A stretch of DNA of 20,838 nucleotides from a bacterium (GCA_004558975.1 SFZB01000014.1:1-20838); one strand, 5' to 3'. Shown: positions 1-7,258, counted from the stretch's first letter. The notes: generated by a model from the letters alone, not told the origin. Numbers and translations are program-made.

Positions 1-18
1 GGTACAGCTTTTGCTGTA
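1..18 (-). terminator. Candidate hairpin downstream of tRNA-Ser, at the window edge
   Basis: Six-base arms TACAGC (3-8) and GCTGTA (13-18) enclose a TTTT loop, just past the CCA end of the tRNA-Ser gene. On the minus strand it is the first structure after the tRNA. The bases that would form the U tract lie outside the window, so termination cannot be confirmed. Confidence 0.3.
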
Positions 19-21
19 TTT

Positions 22-110
22 TGGCGGAGAGGAAGGGATTCGAACCCTTGTGGGGTTGCCCCCAAACGGTTTTCAAGACCGCCTCGTTGTGACCGCTTCG
101 ATACCTCTCC
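22..110 (-). tRNA. tRNA-Ser (anticodon UGA)
   Basis: Read on the minus strand, the 89-nt segment folds as a class II tRNA. The acceptor stem pairs GGAGAGG with CCTCTCC, followed by discriminator G and an encoded CCA (22-24). The anticodon loop is CTTGAAA with anticodon TGA (complement of 73-75), which reads UCA serine codons and other UCN by wobble. The long variable arm (GGGG-GCAA-CCCC) is the serine hallmark, and the T arm contains GGTTCGAATCC. It is transcribed from a strong promoter at 273-301. The gene is intact and I am confident of the identity. Confidence 0.97.
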
Positions 111-272
111 GTATTGTGAAAAAATGCGTAGCCGTTTTCGTTCGGCTTGCCAAATGGTTTTGCTTTGCCGCATTCGGTCGTCAACCCGAAATGCGTCTCC
201 GAAATCTTTATGGAATCATGCCTGCCGCGTGCGGCTTGCCCGCTTGCGGGGCGGCTTTTGACTTGCCGTTTC
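111..272 (-). other. Long transcribed leader of tRNA-Ser, no gene seen
   Basis: About 155 nt separate the promoter's start region (near 266) from the mature tRNA 5' end at 110. No ORF with a ribosome site is present. On the minus strand it contains GC-rich hairpins, and a weak hairpin AGCCG-AACGAAAA-CGGCT followed after ACGCA by a T run just before the tRNA. The precursor must be trimmed by RNase P; whether the leader has its own role is unknown. Confidence 0.4.
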
Positions 273-301
273 AGTATAGCAAACGCGGCGCGGTTTGTCA
301 A
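273..301 (-). promoter_or_regulatory. Sigma-A promoter for tRNA-Ser
   Basis: On the minus strand a perfect -35 TTGACA (296-301) and -10 TATACT (273-278) are separated by 17 bp. The -10 is preceded by TGC, an extended -10. It points toward the tRNA-Ser gene and lies just beyond the guaA terminator. Confidence 0.85.
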
Positions 302-316
302 GATTCCCGGGGACAC

Positions 317-351
317 AAAAACCGAAAGCCGCGGCACGCCGCGGCTTTCGG
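317..351 (-). terminator. Intrinsic terminator of guaA
   Basis: A 13-bp perfect stem (CCGAAAGCCGCGG, loop CACG, 322-351) is followed on the minus strand by a run of five T (317-321). It lies 56 bp past the guaA stop, immediately before the tRNA-Ser promoter. Confidence 0.92.
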
Positions 352-407
352 TCGGAAAAGTATTCGATAACTCGGGGGCAACTACCAACCGCCCGTGTTC
401 CCCTCGC

Positions 408-2276
408 TTATTCCCACTCGACGGTTGCCGGCGGCTTGCCGGTCACGTCGTAGAGGATCATGTCGACGGGGAGCCCTGCCGCCTCAATGCGGCGGACAAT
501 GTTCGCGAGTGCGTCCTCGGGGAAATCCACACCGGGGACGGCGGACTGCGCCGTCATAAAGTCGTTCGTCACGACGGCACGGACGGCAATCGAGAACTTG
601 TCTCCGACGCCGACAGGGAGCAGAACGGCGAAGCACTGCGCGATATGGCACTTCCCGTCCGCCATCGGGCGCATGATCTCGCTCGTCACAATGGCGTCTG
701 CTTCCCGGAGCAGATCCGCCTCTTCGCGGCAGATCCGGCTACGCACGCTGTGGAGCGTGCCGCCGACCTCGCGGCGGTTCAGAAGATACGCCACGCGGTT
801 GACGAAATTCAGCTCGTTCGGAATGGTCTTTGCCGTCTTGTAGAGGGTATCGAAATCCGGCGTAAGCCCGGCGCCGGAAAGAATCACGAGCGACCGATAG
901 GAGCGGTGGTCACCCTGTACGCCGACCGACTGGATCGGCGCGAGCGCCGCCGCAAACGGCACGTCCTGTCCCGCCATAAAATCGGCGAGAAGCCCGGACT
1001 TCTCGGCATCGGCTGTCTTTCCGTCGTCGGTGCAGAGGATACGCACACCGAGACCGGGGCCCGGGAACGGCTGACGGGAGGCGATCTCCTCGTCGAGCCC
1101 GAGCATACGGGCTACCTGCCGCACCTCGTCCTTGTGCCAGTCCCAGTTCGTCTCGATGACGTGCCCCTTATCGCGGAGCGCGCGGATGATGCCGACATCG
1201 TTATGATGCGTCTTGATCTTCTTCGCGTACCCGCTGACATCCGGGTTGCCGGACTCGATCAGGTCGGGGCGGAGTGTCCCCTGCCCGAGGAACGCCGTCT
1301 CGAAATCGAGATCAAGCTTCTTCGCCGCCTCTTCAGTCACGACAAAGAACATATGCCCGATAATGGCGCGTTTCTTCTCCGGCTCGCAGGTCTCGGAAAG
1401 GGGTGCATACTGCTCACCGTCGATCACGAGGGGCGTGTGGAAGAAAGCGTCCTCCGCGTTGATACGCTGCATCTGCGTCAGCCCGAGTTTTGCAAGGTTC
1501 TCGCAGATGAGGTCGGATTCGTTCTTCCGCATCATGCCGTGGTCGATATGGATCCCGTATACCTGTTCCGGCTTCAGCGCCCGCACCAGTAGAGCCGCCG
1601 TCACGGCAGAGTCGACGCCGCCGCTGACAAGGACAACGACCTTCCCGTCGCCGACTTTCTCACGAATGGCGCGGATCGACGTCTCGATACGATCCTCGAG
1701 CGCGTACGTCTCTTTGAGCCCGCAGATACCGCGGACAAAGTTGTGCAGAATTTCCACACCGTGTACGGTGGGATCCACCTCCGGGTGGAACTGCACCCCG
1801 GCGATGCGGAGCTTCTCGTTCCAGACCCCGGCGCAGACGCCGCCGGTCGACGCGACCGTGCGGAAGCCCTCGGGAATCACGCTCACGGCGTCGCCGTGGC
1901 TCATCAATACTTTTTCCCGTTTGGAAAGCCCGGCAAACAGCGGGCACGTCGGATCGACATCGATCTCGATCTGACCGTACTCCGTCTTAACCTCCGGCGC
2001 GACCGTGCCGCCAAAATGGTCGACGATCATCTGCATGCCGTAGCAGATGCCGAGGGTCGGAATCCCCATGTCAAAAATAGCGGGATCATAGGTCGGAGCG
2101 CCGCTCTCCCAGACGCTCGCGGGTCCCCCGGAGAGGATCATGGCATCGTAGCCCTGCAGTTTCTCCGCAGACACGCCCATCGGCAGAATGTCGGTATAGA
2201 CGCCCGCCTCGCGGATCTTGCGGTCGATGACTTTGGTGTACTGCCCGCCGCAGTCGATAATTGCGAGTTTCTCCAT
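408..2276 (-). CDS. guaA: GMP synthase (glutamine-hydrolysing), long eukaryote-like form
   Basis: Converts XMP to GMP with ATP and glutamine, the last step of guanine nucleotide synthesis, in the cytosol. The 622-aa protein has an N-terminal class I glutamine amidotransferase domain with Cys78 in GICYGMQ and His164/Glu166 in FHPEV. The ATP pyrophosphatase domain has P-loop SGGVDS (218-223), LGQGTL near 330, and RQPFPGPGLG at 401-410. The C-terminal part is about 210 residues against roughly 115 in E. coli GuaA. It contains SVGVQGDHRSY (450-460) and an extra subdomain before the normal DFMT...KPPATVEWE ending, which resembles the D1/D2 arrangement of human GMPS. An in-frame upstream ATG exists, but the start at 2276 has an AAAGGAG site and begins with the expected MEKLAIIDCGGQ. 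It is a single-gene unit with its own promoter and terminator; the roughly 28-nt leader is too short for a purine riboswitch. Confidence 0.97.
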   Translation of the reverse strand: MEKLAIIDCGGQYTKVIDRKIREAGVYTDILPMGVSAEKLQGYDAMILSGGPASVWESGAPTYDPAIFDMGIPTLGICYGMQMIVDHFGGTVAPEVKTEYGQIEIDVDPTCPLFAGLSKREKVLMSHGDAVSVIPEGFRTVASTGGVCAGVWNEKLRIAGVQFHPEVDPTVHGVEILHNFVRGICGLKETYALEDRIETSIRAIREKVGDGKVVVLVSGGVDSAVTAALLVRALKPEQVYGIHIDHGMMRKNESDLICENLAKLGLTQMQRINAEDAFFHTPLVIDGEQYAPLSETCEPEKKRAIIGHMFFVVTEEAAKKLDLDFETAFLGQGTLRPDLIESGNPDVSGYAKKIKTHHNDVGIIRALRDKGHVIETNWDWHKDEVRQVARMLGLDEEIASRQPFPGPGLGVRILCTDDGKTADAEKSGLLADFMAGQDVPFAAALAPIQSVGVQGDHRSYRSLVILSGAGLTPDFDTLYKTAKTIPNELNFVNRVAYLLNRREVGGTLHSVRSRICREEADLLREADAIVTSEIMRPMADGKCHIAQCFAVLLPVGVGDKFSIAVRAVVTNDFMTAQSAVPGVDFPEDALANIVRRIEAAGLPVDMILYDVTGKPPATVEWE

Positions 2277-2310
2277 TGAGATAAAACTCCTTTTTTCGTA
2301 ATACTTCCCT

Positions 2311-2339
2311 ATTATACTCCTAAATCCGCACGCGCGCAA
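2311..2339 (-). promoter_or_regulatory. Sigma-A promoter for guaA
   Basis: Minus-strand -35 TTGCGC (2334-2339) and perfect -10 TATAAT (2311-2316) have a 17-bp spacer. The predicted start is near 2304, giving a leader of about 28 nt to the guaA ATG. Confidence 0.8.
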
Positions 2340-2421
2340 GACGATTTTCCGTTTTCCCTTTGTGTCGGATGCTTTTTCGGCAACATAGACTGAAATGAAC
2401 GGTCCGAAAGGAGAAAAACAG

Positions 2422-2976
2422 ATGCTTGTGACCAAGACCTACCTGCGGGAGCGGGCAGTCACCTATGCGCGCAAATGGGCACTCAGCCGCAACCCCCTGT
2501 TCGTGGATTATACCGGGCGCGGCGGCAACTGCACCAACTTCGTCTCCCAGTGCATCTACGCCGGGAGCTGCACCATGAATTATACCCCGGTCTACGGCTG
2601 GTATTACCTGACCGAGGCGAATCGGAGCGCCTCCTGGACGGGGGTGGAATTTCTCTACAACTTCCTCACCACCAATATGGGCCCCGGTCCCTTCGGACGG
2701 GAGGTACCGCTCGAGGAGGCGCAGCCGGGCGACGTCATCCAGCTGTACCGTGAGGACGAGGGCTGGTATCATTCCCTGCTCCTCATCGGCTTCGACGAGG
2801 ACGGCGGCGCGCTCGTCGCCGCGCAGTCCAATGACGCCCTTGACCGACCCCTGTCCAGCTATACCTACGATCAGGATCGCTTTATCCATATTGCCGGCGT
2901 GCGGCTGACCGTCCCCGACATCGGCGATTGCTACGAAAGTCTGCTTGACGGCGTTGCCATTATCCCGAACGATTAA
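2422..2976 (+). CDS. Amidase_6-type putative cysteine amidohydrolase
   Basis: The 184-aa protein resembles the putative amidase domain family (Pfam Amidase_6, papain-like fold). An N-terminal YARKWA helix leads into GGNCTNFVSQC, with probable nucleophile Cys37. PGDVIQLY follows at 102-109, and WYHSLLLIG supplies probable catalytic His117. Family members often act on cell-wall or peptide amides, but the substrate here is unknown. No signal peptide or membrane segment is visible, so it appears cytosolic, or released by lysis or another route. I chose the ATG at 2422 because AAAGGAG (2407-2413) is correctly placed for it; an upstream in-frame ATG at 2395 has no such site. The gene stands alone, divergent from guaA and convergent with the ABC-F gene. 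A -10-like TAGACT (2386-2391) lacks a good -35. Confidence 0.85.
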   Translation: MLVTKTYLRERAVTYARKWALSRNPLFVDYTGRGGNCTNFVSQCIYAGSCTMNYTPVYGWYYLTEANRSASWTGVEFLYNFLTTNMGPGPFGREVPLEEAQPGDVIQLYREDEGWYHSLLLIGFDEDGGALVAAQSNDALDRPLSSYTYDQDRFIHIAGVRLTVPDIGDCYESLLDGVAIIPND

Positions 2977-2980
2977 CAAA

Positions 2981-3005
2981 GAGGAGCCTGTTTTTCAGGC
3001 TCCTC
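2981..3005. terminator. Bidirectional hairpin between converging genes
   Basis: A perfect 10-bp stem GAGGAGCCTG/CAGGCTCCTC encloses a TTTTT loop. It sits 4 bp after the amidase stop and 11 bp from the ABC-F stop. The minus-strand tail TTTGTT is the more U-rich, so it probably serves mainly the ABC-F operon and also blocks the amidase transcript. Confidence 0.75.
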
Positions 3006-3016
3006 TCCGTATTCTG

Positions 3017-4921
3017 TCAGAGAATTTCCTCATAGAGCGAGAGCAGCTCCTCTTCGATTTCTCCCTTGCGTGCATCGATCTCCGCCGCACGCACATAGTC
3101 ACTTGCCGCGGACCCGTATAATTCCTCCTCGAGCGCCGCGAGCTCCTTTTCGAGCGCCTCGGCACGCGCCGCGGCACGCTCTTTTTTGCGGGCAGCGGCA
3201 CGCTGACCGGCGATCTCGCGCTTCTGCGCCTCGAACCGTAGCTTCTCTGCCGACGGGGCGGCGACGGGCTTCACAACACCCTCCGTCCGCTTTTCCCGCA
3301 GGGCGAGATAGGCGTCATACGCGTCGTCATAGGATTCCAGCGGGTAATCCCAGAGCCCCCCGTCGGCGGCGCGATCAAGTTCGATGATTCGCGTCGCGAG
3401 CCGCGAAATAAAGTAACGGTCATGCGACACGGCGAGGATTGTCCCGGGGAACGCGGCGAGCGCCGTCTCCAGCGCCTCGCGGGAGCCGACGTCCAGGTGG
3501 TTCGTCGGCTCGTCGAGCAGGAGAAGATTCACCTTCTGTTTGACGAGGATCGCGAGCGACAGTCGCGCTTTCTCCCCGCCGGACAGCACCGACACCGGCT
3601 TGTCCATGTCGTCGGCACCGAACAGGAACAGCGCGAGCGCGGAGCGCAGCTCCGTCTCGGGCATCGCAGGATGCGCGCGGCGCATCTCGCCGTACACCGT
3701 CCCTGCAGGGTCGAGCCCGCGGTTCTCCTGGTCGTAGTACCCGATCTTAATATTGTACCCGAGTTCCGTAACGCCGTGCTGCGGCGCGAGGCGCCCAAGA
3801 ATCAGTTTCATCAGAGTGGACTTCCCGCACCCGTTGGCACCGAGGAACAGCACACACTCCCCGCGCCGTACAAGGAAATTCAGATCCGTAATGAGCGGTG
3901 CCGTACCGTACGAAAAGGTGAGATGCCGCACTTCCAGAACGCGCTCGGCAGACGCCTCTTCCGTCGCGAAACTGATACGGATATTGCGCTCCGGCGGCGC
4001 CGCCTTGGCGACAAGATCCATGCGTGCAAGTTGTTTTTCCTTGGAGCGGATCGTGACAAAGTTGTGCTCCTGCCCGCACCGACGCTGAAATTCGATATTG
4101 GCGCGGATCTTGCCGATTTCCTTCTGCTGTTCGCGATAGCGATGCTCGCGCGACGCCTCTTCCTCCGCCTCGCGCTCTTTCGCCGCCGAGTAGGAGCCGG
4201 GGTACAGCCGCCCGCCCCCGCGGCGGAGCCAGAACGTCTTATTCGTCACACGGTCGAGAAAATACCGGTCGTGCGAGATGACAAGAAAGGTCCCCCGATA
4301 AGCGGAAAGATACTCTTCCAGCCACGTCAGGGCATCAATGTCAAGATGATTCGTCGGCTCGTCGAGCAGGAGCAGGTCGGGCTCGCGTGCGAGCAGTTTG
4401 GCAAGGGACAGGCGCGTGTATTGCCCGCCCGACAGCGCGCCGACCGTGCGCTCCGGCTCCGGGAACCCCATTTTGGCGAGGAGCGAACGCGCTCGGGCAC
4501 GGTATGTCCGCCCCCCGAGGTCGTCGTAGCGCGCGTGGAGCGCGTTCAGCGCCCCCGAGAGCCGCGCCGCCTCTTCTCCGTCAGCCATGGAAAGCGCCTC
4601 TTCCGTGCGCGCGATCTCCCCCTCGAGCGCCGTCAGTTCCGGGAAAGCGGAGAGGACATAATCGGCGAGCGTCATGTCGCCGAGATAGGAGAGGTCGGTA
4701 TCCTGCGCGAGCATTCCGACCGTGGTCGAGCCCGCAAGAAACACCTGCCCCGAGGTCGGCGTATATTCGCCCGTGATACAGCGGAAGAGCGAGGATTTGC
4801 CCACTCCGTTGACCCCAATGATGCCGACCCTGTCCCCCTCCGAGACCGAGAAAGTCAGCCCCCGGAAGATTTCATCCGCCCCGAACGAAAGTCCGAGGTC
4901 GGATACCGTACATACAATCAT
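3017..4921 (-). CDS. ABC-F family ATPase (duplicated ATP-binding cassette)
   Basis: This 634-aa protein has two ABC cassettes and no membrane domain, the ABC-F architecture of ribosome-associated translation factors. Cassette 1 has Walker A GVNGVGKSS (36-44), signature LSGGQ (163-167) and LLLLDEPTNHLD from about 183. Cassette 2 has GANGCGKST, LSGGE and a second LLLLDEPTNHLD. The charged linker between cassettes corresponds to the P-site tRNA interaction motif region of the family. The last ~90 residues are Glu/Lys/Arg/Ala-rich coiled coil, as in YdiF- or Uup-like members. The exact subfamily (YdiF, Uup or antibiotic-resistance type) cannot be settled by eye. Its start lies 6 bp after the FTR stop, and AAGGAA at the end of that gene is its ribosome site, so it is co-transcribed with thioredoxin and FTR. 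Confidence 0.95.
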   Translation of the reverse strand: MIVCTVSDLGLSFGADEIFRGLTFSVSEGDRVGIIGVNGVGKSSLFRCITGEYTPTSGQVFLAGSTTVGMLAQDTDLSYLGDMTLADYVLSAFPELTALEGEIARTEEALSMADGEEAARLSGALNALHARYDDLGGRTYRARARSLLAKMGFPEPERTVGALSGGQYTRLSLAKLLAREPDLLLLDEPTNHLDIDALTWLEEYLSAYRGTFLVISHDRYFLDRVTNKTFWLRRGGGRLYPGSYSAAKEREAEEEASREHRYREQQKEIGKIRANIEFQRRCGQEHNFVTIRSKEKQLARMDLVAKAAPPERNIRISFATEEASAERVLEVRHLTFSYGTAPLITDLNFLVRRGECVLFLGANGCGKSTLMKLILGRLAPQHGVTELGYNIKIGYYDQENRGLDPAGTVYGEMRRAHPAMPETELRSALALFLFGADDMDKPVSVLSGGEKARLSLAILVKQKVNLLLLDEPTNHLDVGSREALETALAAFPGTILAVSHDRYFISRLATRIIELDRAADGGLWDYPLESYDDAYDAYLALREKRTEGVVKPVAAPSAEKLRFEAQKREIAGQRAAARKKERAAARAEALEKELAALEEELYGSAASDYVRAAEIDARKGEIEEELLSLYEEIL

Positions 4922-4927
4922 GGATGC

Positions 4928-5119
4928 TTATTCCTTATAGTAGAGCCCACAGTGACAGTATCCGTGAAAATTCGGGTCCGCCATCTGACGGCGGAACTCC
5001 TCACAGATGCATTTGTTTTCCGGGAGCCGCCCGACGCGGCAAGGGCAGTACCCCCCTTTTGCTTCGAGCCCGGCTCGGATCTCGGCGACCACCTTCGGAT
5101 CCGGGTTCAGGCGGATCAC
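4928..5119 (-). CDS. Small ferredoxin:thioredoxin reductase catalytic-chain protein
   Basis: The protein has 63 residues and six cysteines in three CxC pairs: CPC (25-27), CIC (37-39) and CHC (55-57), the last in YCHCGLYYK. By analogy with plant and cyanobacterial FTR, Cys25, 37, 39 and 55 would bind a [4Fe-4S] cluster and Cys27/57 would form the redox disulfide that reduces thioredoxin using ferredoxin electrons. The spacing is x9 and x15 rather than the classical x16 and x8. The protein is shorter than the usual ~100-aa chain, and no variable subunit gene is nearby. The GTG start overlaps the thioredoxin stop by four bases (GTGA), so the two are translationally coupled, which strongly supports a thioredoxin-reducing role. 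The spacing variant is familiar to me from anaerobic Firmicutes, but I cannot verify its frequency. Confidence 0.88.
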   Translation of the reverse strand: MIRLNPDPKVVAEIRAGLEAKGGYCPCRVGRLPENKCICEEFRRQMADPNFHGYCHCGLYYKE

Positions 5120-5430
5120 AGAAGTCCCTCCGTCACCTCGCAGAGCTCCTCCTCCGACCGATAGCCGACGAGCGTCTCCACGACCGCCCCGTCACGGAAA
5201 AAGAGGAGCGAGGGAATCGACGAAACACCGTAGCGGATCGCCGTCTCCGTCGCTTCATCGACGTCCAGCCGACATACTTTCAGCGCGGGATAACGCTCTG
5301 CGAGCGCTTCGACATGCGGCGCAATCATCTTGCAGGGCCCGCACCAGCGGGCAAAAAAATCGACGAGCACAAGACCGTCCGCCTCGAGCACCTCCGACTG
5401 AAAATTCTGATTGTTCAAAACCGTTTCCAT
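5116..5430 (-). CDS. trxA: Thioredoxin
   Basis: A 104-aa thioredoxin carrying the canonical WCGPC active site (Cys30, Cys33), the preceding VDFFA strand, buried Asp24 and cis-proline Pro73 in SSIPSLLFF. It reduces protein disulfides in the cytosol. I chose the ATG at 5430 because AGGAGG precedes it and the protein then starts in the normal family position; the frame extends further upstream without a ribosome site. It is first in the operon with the FTR catalytic protein and the ABC-F ATPase, from the promoter at 5475-5503. No NADPH thioredoxin reductase gene is visible here, which fits ferredoxin as the electron donor. Confidence 0.95.
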   Translation of the reverse strand: METVLNNQNFQSEVLEADGLVLVDFFARWCGPCKMIAPHVEALAERYPALKVCRLDVDEATETAIRYGVSSIPSLLFFRDGAVVETLVGYRSEEELCEVTEGLL

Positions 5431-5474
5431 GTGACAAACCTCCTGCCGCGGGGCAATTCCCCCGAGACGCCCCC

Positions 5475-5503
5475 ATTGTAGCAAAATCTCATTCTTAAGT
5501 CAA
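5475..5503 (-). promoter_or_regulatory. Sigma-A promoter for the trx-FTR-ABC-F operon
   Basis: Minus-strand -35 TTGACT (5498-5503), 17-bp spacer and -10 TACAAT (5475-5480) preceded by TGC. It is back-to-back with the pyk promoter, with only 9 bp between the two -35 boxes. Confidence 0.82.
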
Positions 5504-5512
5504 GGTAAAAGC

Positions 5513-5541
5513 TTGTCAAAAGCATTCATTCCTGCTATAAT
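5513..5541 (+). promoter_or_regulatory. Sigma-A promoter for pyruvate kinase
   Basis: -35 TTGTCA (5513-5518), 17-bp spacer and perfect -10 TATAAT (5536-5541) preceded by TGC. The transcript would start near 5548, giving a short leader of about 40 nt. Confidence 0.85.
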
Positions 5542-5587
5542 GATATATGGGAAAAGTTGTGCCGAAATATCGGGACGGAGGTAACAC

Positions 5588-7012
5588 ATGAAAAAAACAA
5601 AGATTGTATGCACCCTGGGACCTGCCAGTACCAACGAAAAAGTCATCACAGAAATGCTGAAGAACGGCATGAATGTCGCGCGTCTGAATTTCTCACACGG
5701 CACACATGAAGAGCACGCAAAGGCCATCGCGATGTTCCGCCGCGTGCGTGACCGCCTGAAAATGCCGGCGGCTGTCATGCTGGATACCAAGGGGCCCGAG
5801 ATCCGTCTCGGTAACTTCTCGGGCGACGGTAAAGTGACGCTCACGGAGGGCGAACTCTTCACGCTGACGAACCGCGATATTCTCGGCGACGGGACACAAG
5901 TCAGTATGACCTACGCGAATCTGCCGAACGAGCTCAACGCCGGCGACCGGGTACTCATCGACGACGGCAGAGTCATCCTCTCCGTCGAGAGCACCAATGA
6001 GACGGACGTCGTCTGCCGCGTCACGGTCGGCGGTCAGATCTCCAACCACAAGGGCATCAACCTGCCCAATATCCACCTGAATATGCCCTTCATGAGCCCG
6101 CGTGACGAAGCGGATCTGCGCTTCGGTATCGAGCATGACGTCGACTTTGTGGCGGCATCGTTCGTGCGGTGCAAAGAGGACGTCATCGCGATGCGCCGTT
6201 TCCTCGACTACTACGGCGGGCACAATATCCGCATCATCGCCAAGATCGAGAACAACGAGGGGGTCGAGAACTTCGAGGAGATCCTCGCGCACGCGGACGG
6301 CATTATGGTCGCGCGCGGCGATATGGGGGTCGAGGTCGAGTTTGAGAGACTCCCCGGGATTCAGAAGCGCTTTATCCGCGCCTGCTACCGCTCCGGCAAG
6401 ATGGTCATCACGGCGACCCAGATGCTCGAATCCATGATTCACTCTATGACCCCGACCCGTGCGGAGATCAGCGACGTGGCGAACGCCGTCTTCGACGGCA
6501 CCTCCGCCGTCATGCTTTCGGGCGAGACCGCCATGGGCGATCACCCCGCGCGTGTCGTCAGCGTCATGTCCAAGATCGTCGAGCAGGCGGAGTGCGACGC
6601 GCTCGAGCAGAACGCTTTCGGCTCCCTCGACCCTGTTTACGACCTCGGTGACAGCACCGGTGCCGTTTGTGATGCCGCCTGCATTCTGGCGCGCGACCTC
6701 GGTGCGAAAGCCATCATCGCCGTCACGGAGTCCGGGCTCTCCGCCCGCCGCGCCTCCAAGTTCCGTCCGAAGCAGGCGATCGTCGCCAGCACGCCGGATA
6801 AAAAGACTTTCCACCAGCTCGCCCTCTCCTGGGGCGTGACGCCCGTCCTCGCCCTGCACCAGACGAGTGCCGACGCGCTGTACCAGCACGCGATCGACTG
6901 CGCCAAGAGCGCCGAGGTCGTCGAGGTCGGCGATAAGGTCGTCATCACCGCCGGTGCCCCGCTCGGGCAGACCGGTACCACCAACGTCCTCAAGGTCGAG
7001 ACTGTACGCTGA
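5588..7012 (+). CDS. pyk: Pyruvate kinase
   Basis: Transfers phosphate from phosphoenolpyruvate to ADP, giving pyruvate and ATP in the last step of glycolysis. The 474-aa protein shows KTKIVCTLGPAS at the N terminus, the LDTKGPEIRLG substrate-loop segment, catalytic Lys219 in AKIENNEG, the metal-binding Asp245 in MVARGDMG, and ATQMLESM followed by TPTRAEISDVANA. The length matches enzymes without the extra PEP-utilisation domain that Bacillus pyruvate kinase carries. The start at 5588 is set by GGAGG nine bases upstream. It is a single-gene unit, divergent from the thioredoxin operon, ended by a very strong terminator. Confidence 0.98.
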   Translation: MKKTKIVCTLGPASTNEKVITEMLKNGMNVARLNFSHGTHEEHAKAIAMFRRVRDRLKMPAAVMLDTKGPEIRLGNFSGDGKVTLTEGELFTLTNRDILGDGTQVSMTYANLPNELNAGDRVLIDDGRVILSVESTNETDVVCRVTVGGQISNHKGINLPNIHLNMPFMSPRDEADLRFGIEHDVDFVAASFVRCKEDVIAMRRFLDYYGGHNIRIIAKIENNEGVENFEEILAHADGIMVARGDMGVEVEFERLPGIQKRFIRACYRSGKMVITATQMLESMIHSMTPTRAEISDVANAVFDGTSAVMLSGETAMGDHPARVVSVMSKIVEQAECDALEQNAFGSLDPVYDLGDSTGAVCDAACILARDLGAKAIIAVTESGLSARRASKFRPKQAIVASTPDKKTFHQLALSWGVTPVLALHQTSADALYQHAIDCAKSAEVVEVGDKVVITAGAPLGQTGTTNVLKVETVR

Positions 7013-7056
7013 AGACGCGCTCGAACCAAACAGAATATCATATCGATATCATAATA

Positions 7057-7093
7057 ACCCCCCGGGGCGAAAAATCGCCCCGGGGGTCTTTTT
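7057..7093 (+). terminator. Intrinsic terminator of pyk
   Basis: A 13-bp GC-rich stem (ACCCCCGGGGCGA type, arms within 7057-7070 and 7075-7087, loop AAAA) is followed by CTTTTT. It lies 45 bp after the pyk stop. Confidence 0.95.
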
Positions 7094-7135
7094 AGAAAGG
7101 AAACACGCGTTGAACGGACGGTCCCGGGCGAAGAG

Positions 7136-7208
7136 GGGATGCGGGGTGCGCGTTCTTCGCCGCTCCGCCGCTGTCTGTATATCGGCGCGTCCAACAGCAC
7201 CGCATCCC
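7136..7208. repeat. Long inverted repeat in the pyk-lipoprotein intergenic region
   Basis: Arms at 7136-7149 and 7197-7208 pair over 12 bp (GGGATGCGG and TGC against GCACCGCATCCC) with a two-base bulge and a 47-nt loop that is itself GC-rich. It lies between two terminators and belongs to no recognised gene. It may be part of a structured RNA on either strand. Confidence 0.5.
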
Positions 7209-7215
7209 GTCCTCC

Positions 7216-7258
7216 TCAAAAACAGAACCCCCGCCGCTTACGCGACGGGGGATTTTTT
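7216..7258. terminator. Bidirectional terminator downstream of the large lipoprotein gene
   Basis: The stem CCCCCGCCGC/GCGACGGGGG (7228-7237 and 7242-7251, one mismatch) has a loop of four bases. The plus strand continues ATTTTTT. The minus strand continues TTCTGTTTTTG, a good tail for the lipoprotein gene, which ends 37 bp away. Plus-strand transcripts entering from 7094 onward would also stop here. Confidence 0.85.

Noticed and set aside
147..1592. 481-codon plus-strand frame antisense to guaA
   Set aside because: It has no ribosome site or recognisable motif and lies wholly opposite a strongly conserved guaA and its terminator.
2277..2310. Purine riboswitch in the guaA leader
   Set aside because: The leader after the mapped -10 is only about 28 nt, with no aptamer core.
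3422..5164. 580-codon plus-strand frame antisense to the ABC-F, FTR and trx genes
   Set aside because: It runs across three well-supported minus-strand genes and shows no domain, only a shadow composition rich in Arg.
5255..5476. 73-codon minus-strand frame overlapping thioredoxin
   Set aside because: Out-of-frame shadow of the thioredoxin gene with no motif; thioredoxin has the ribosome site and active site.
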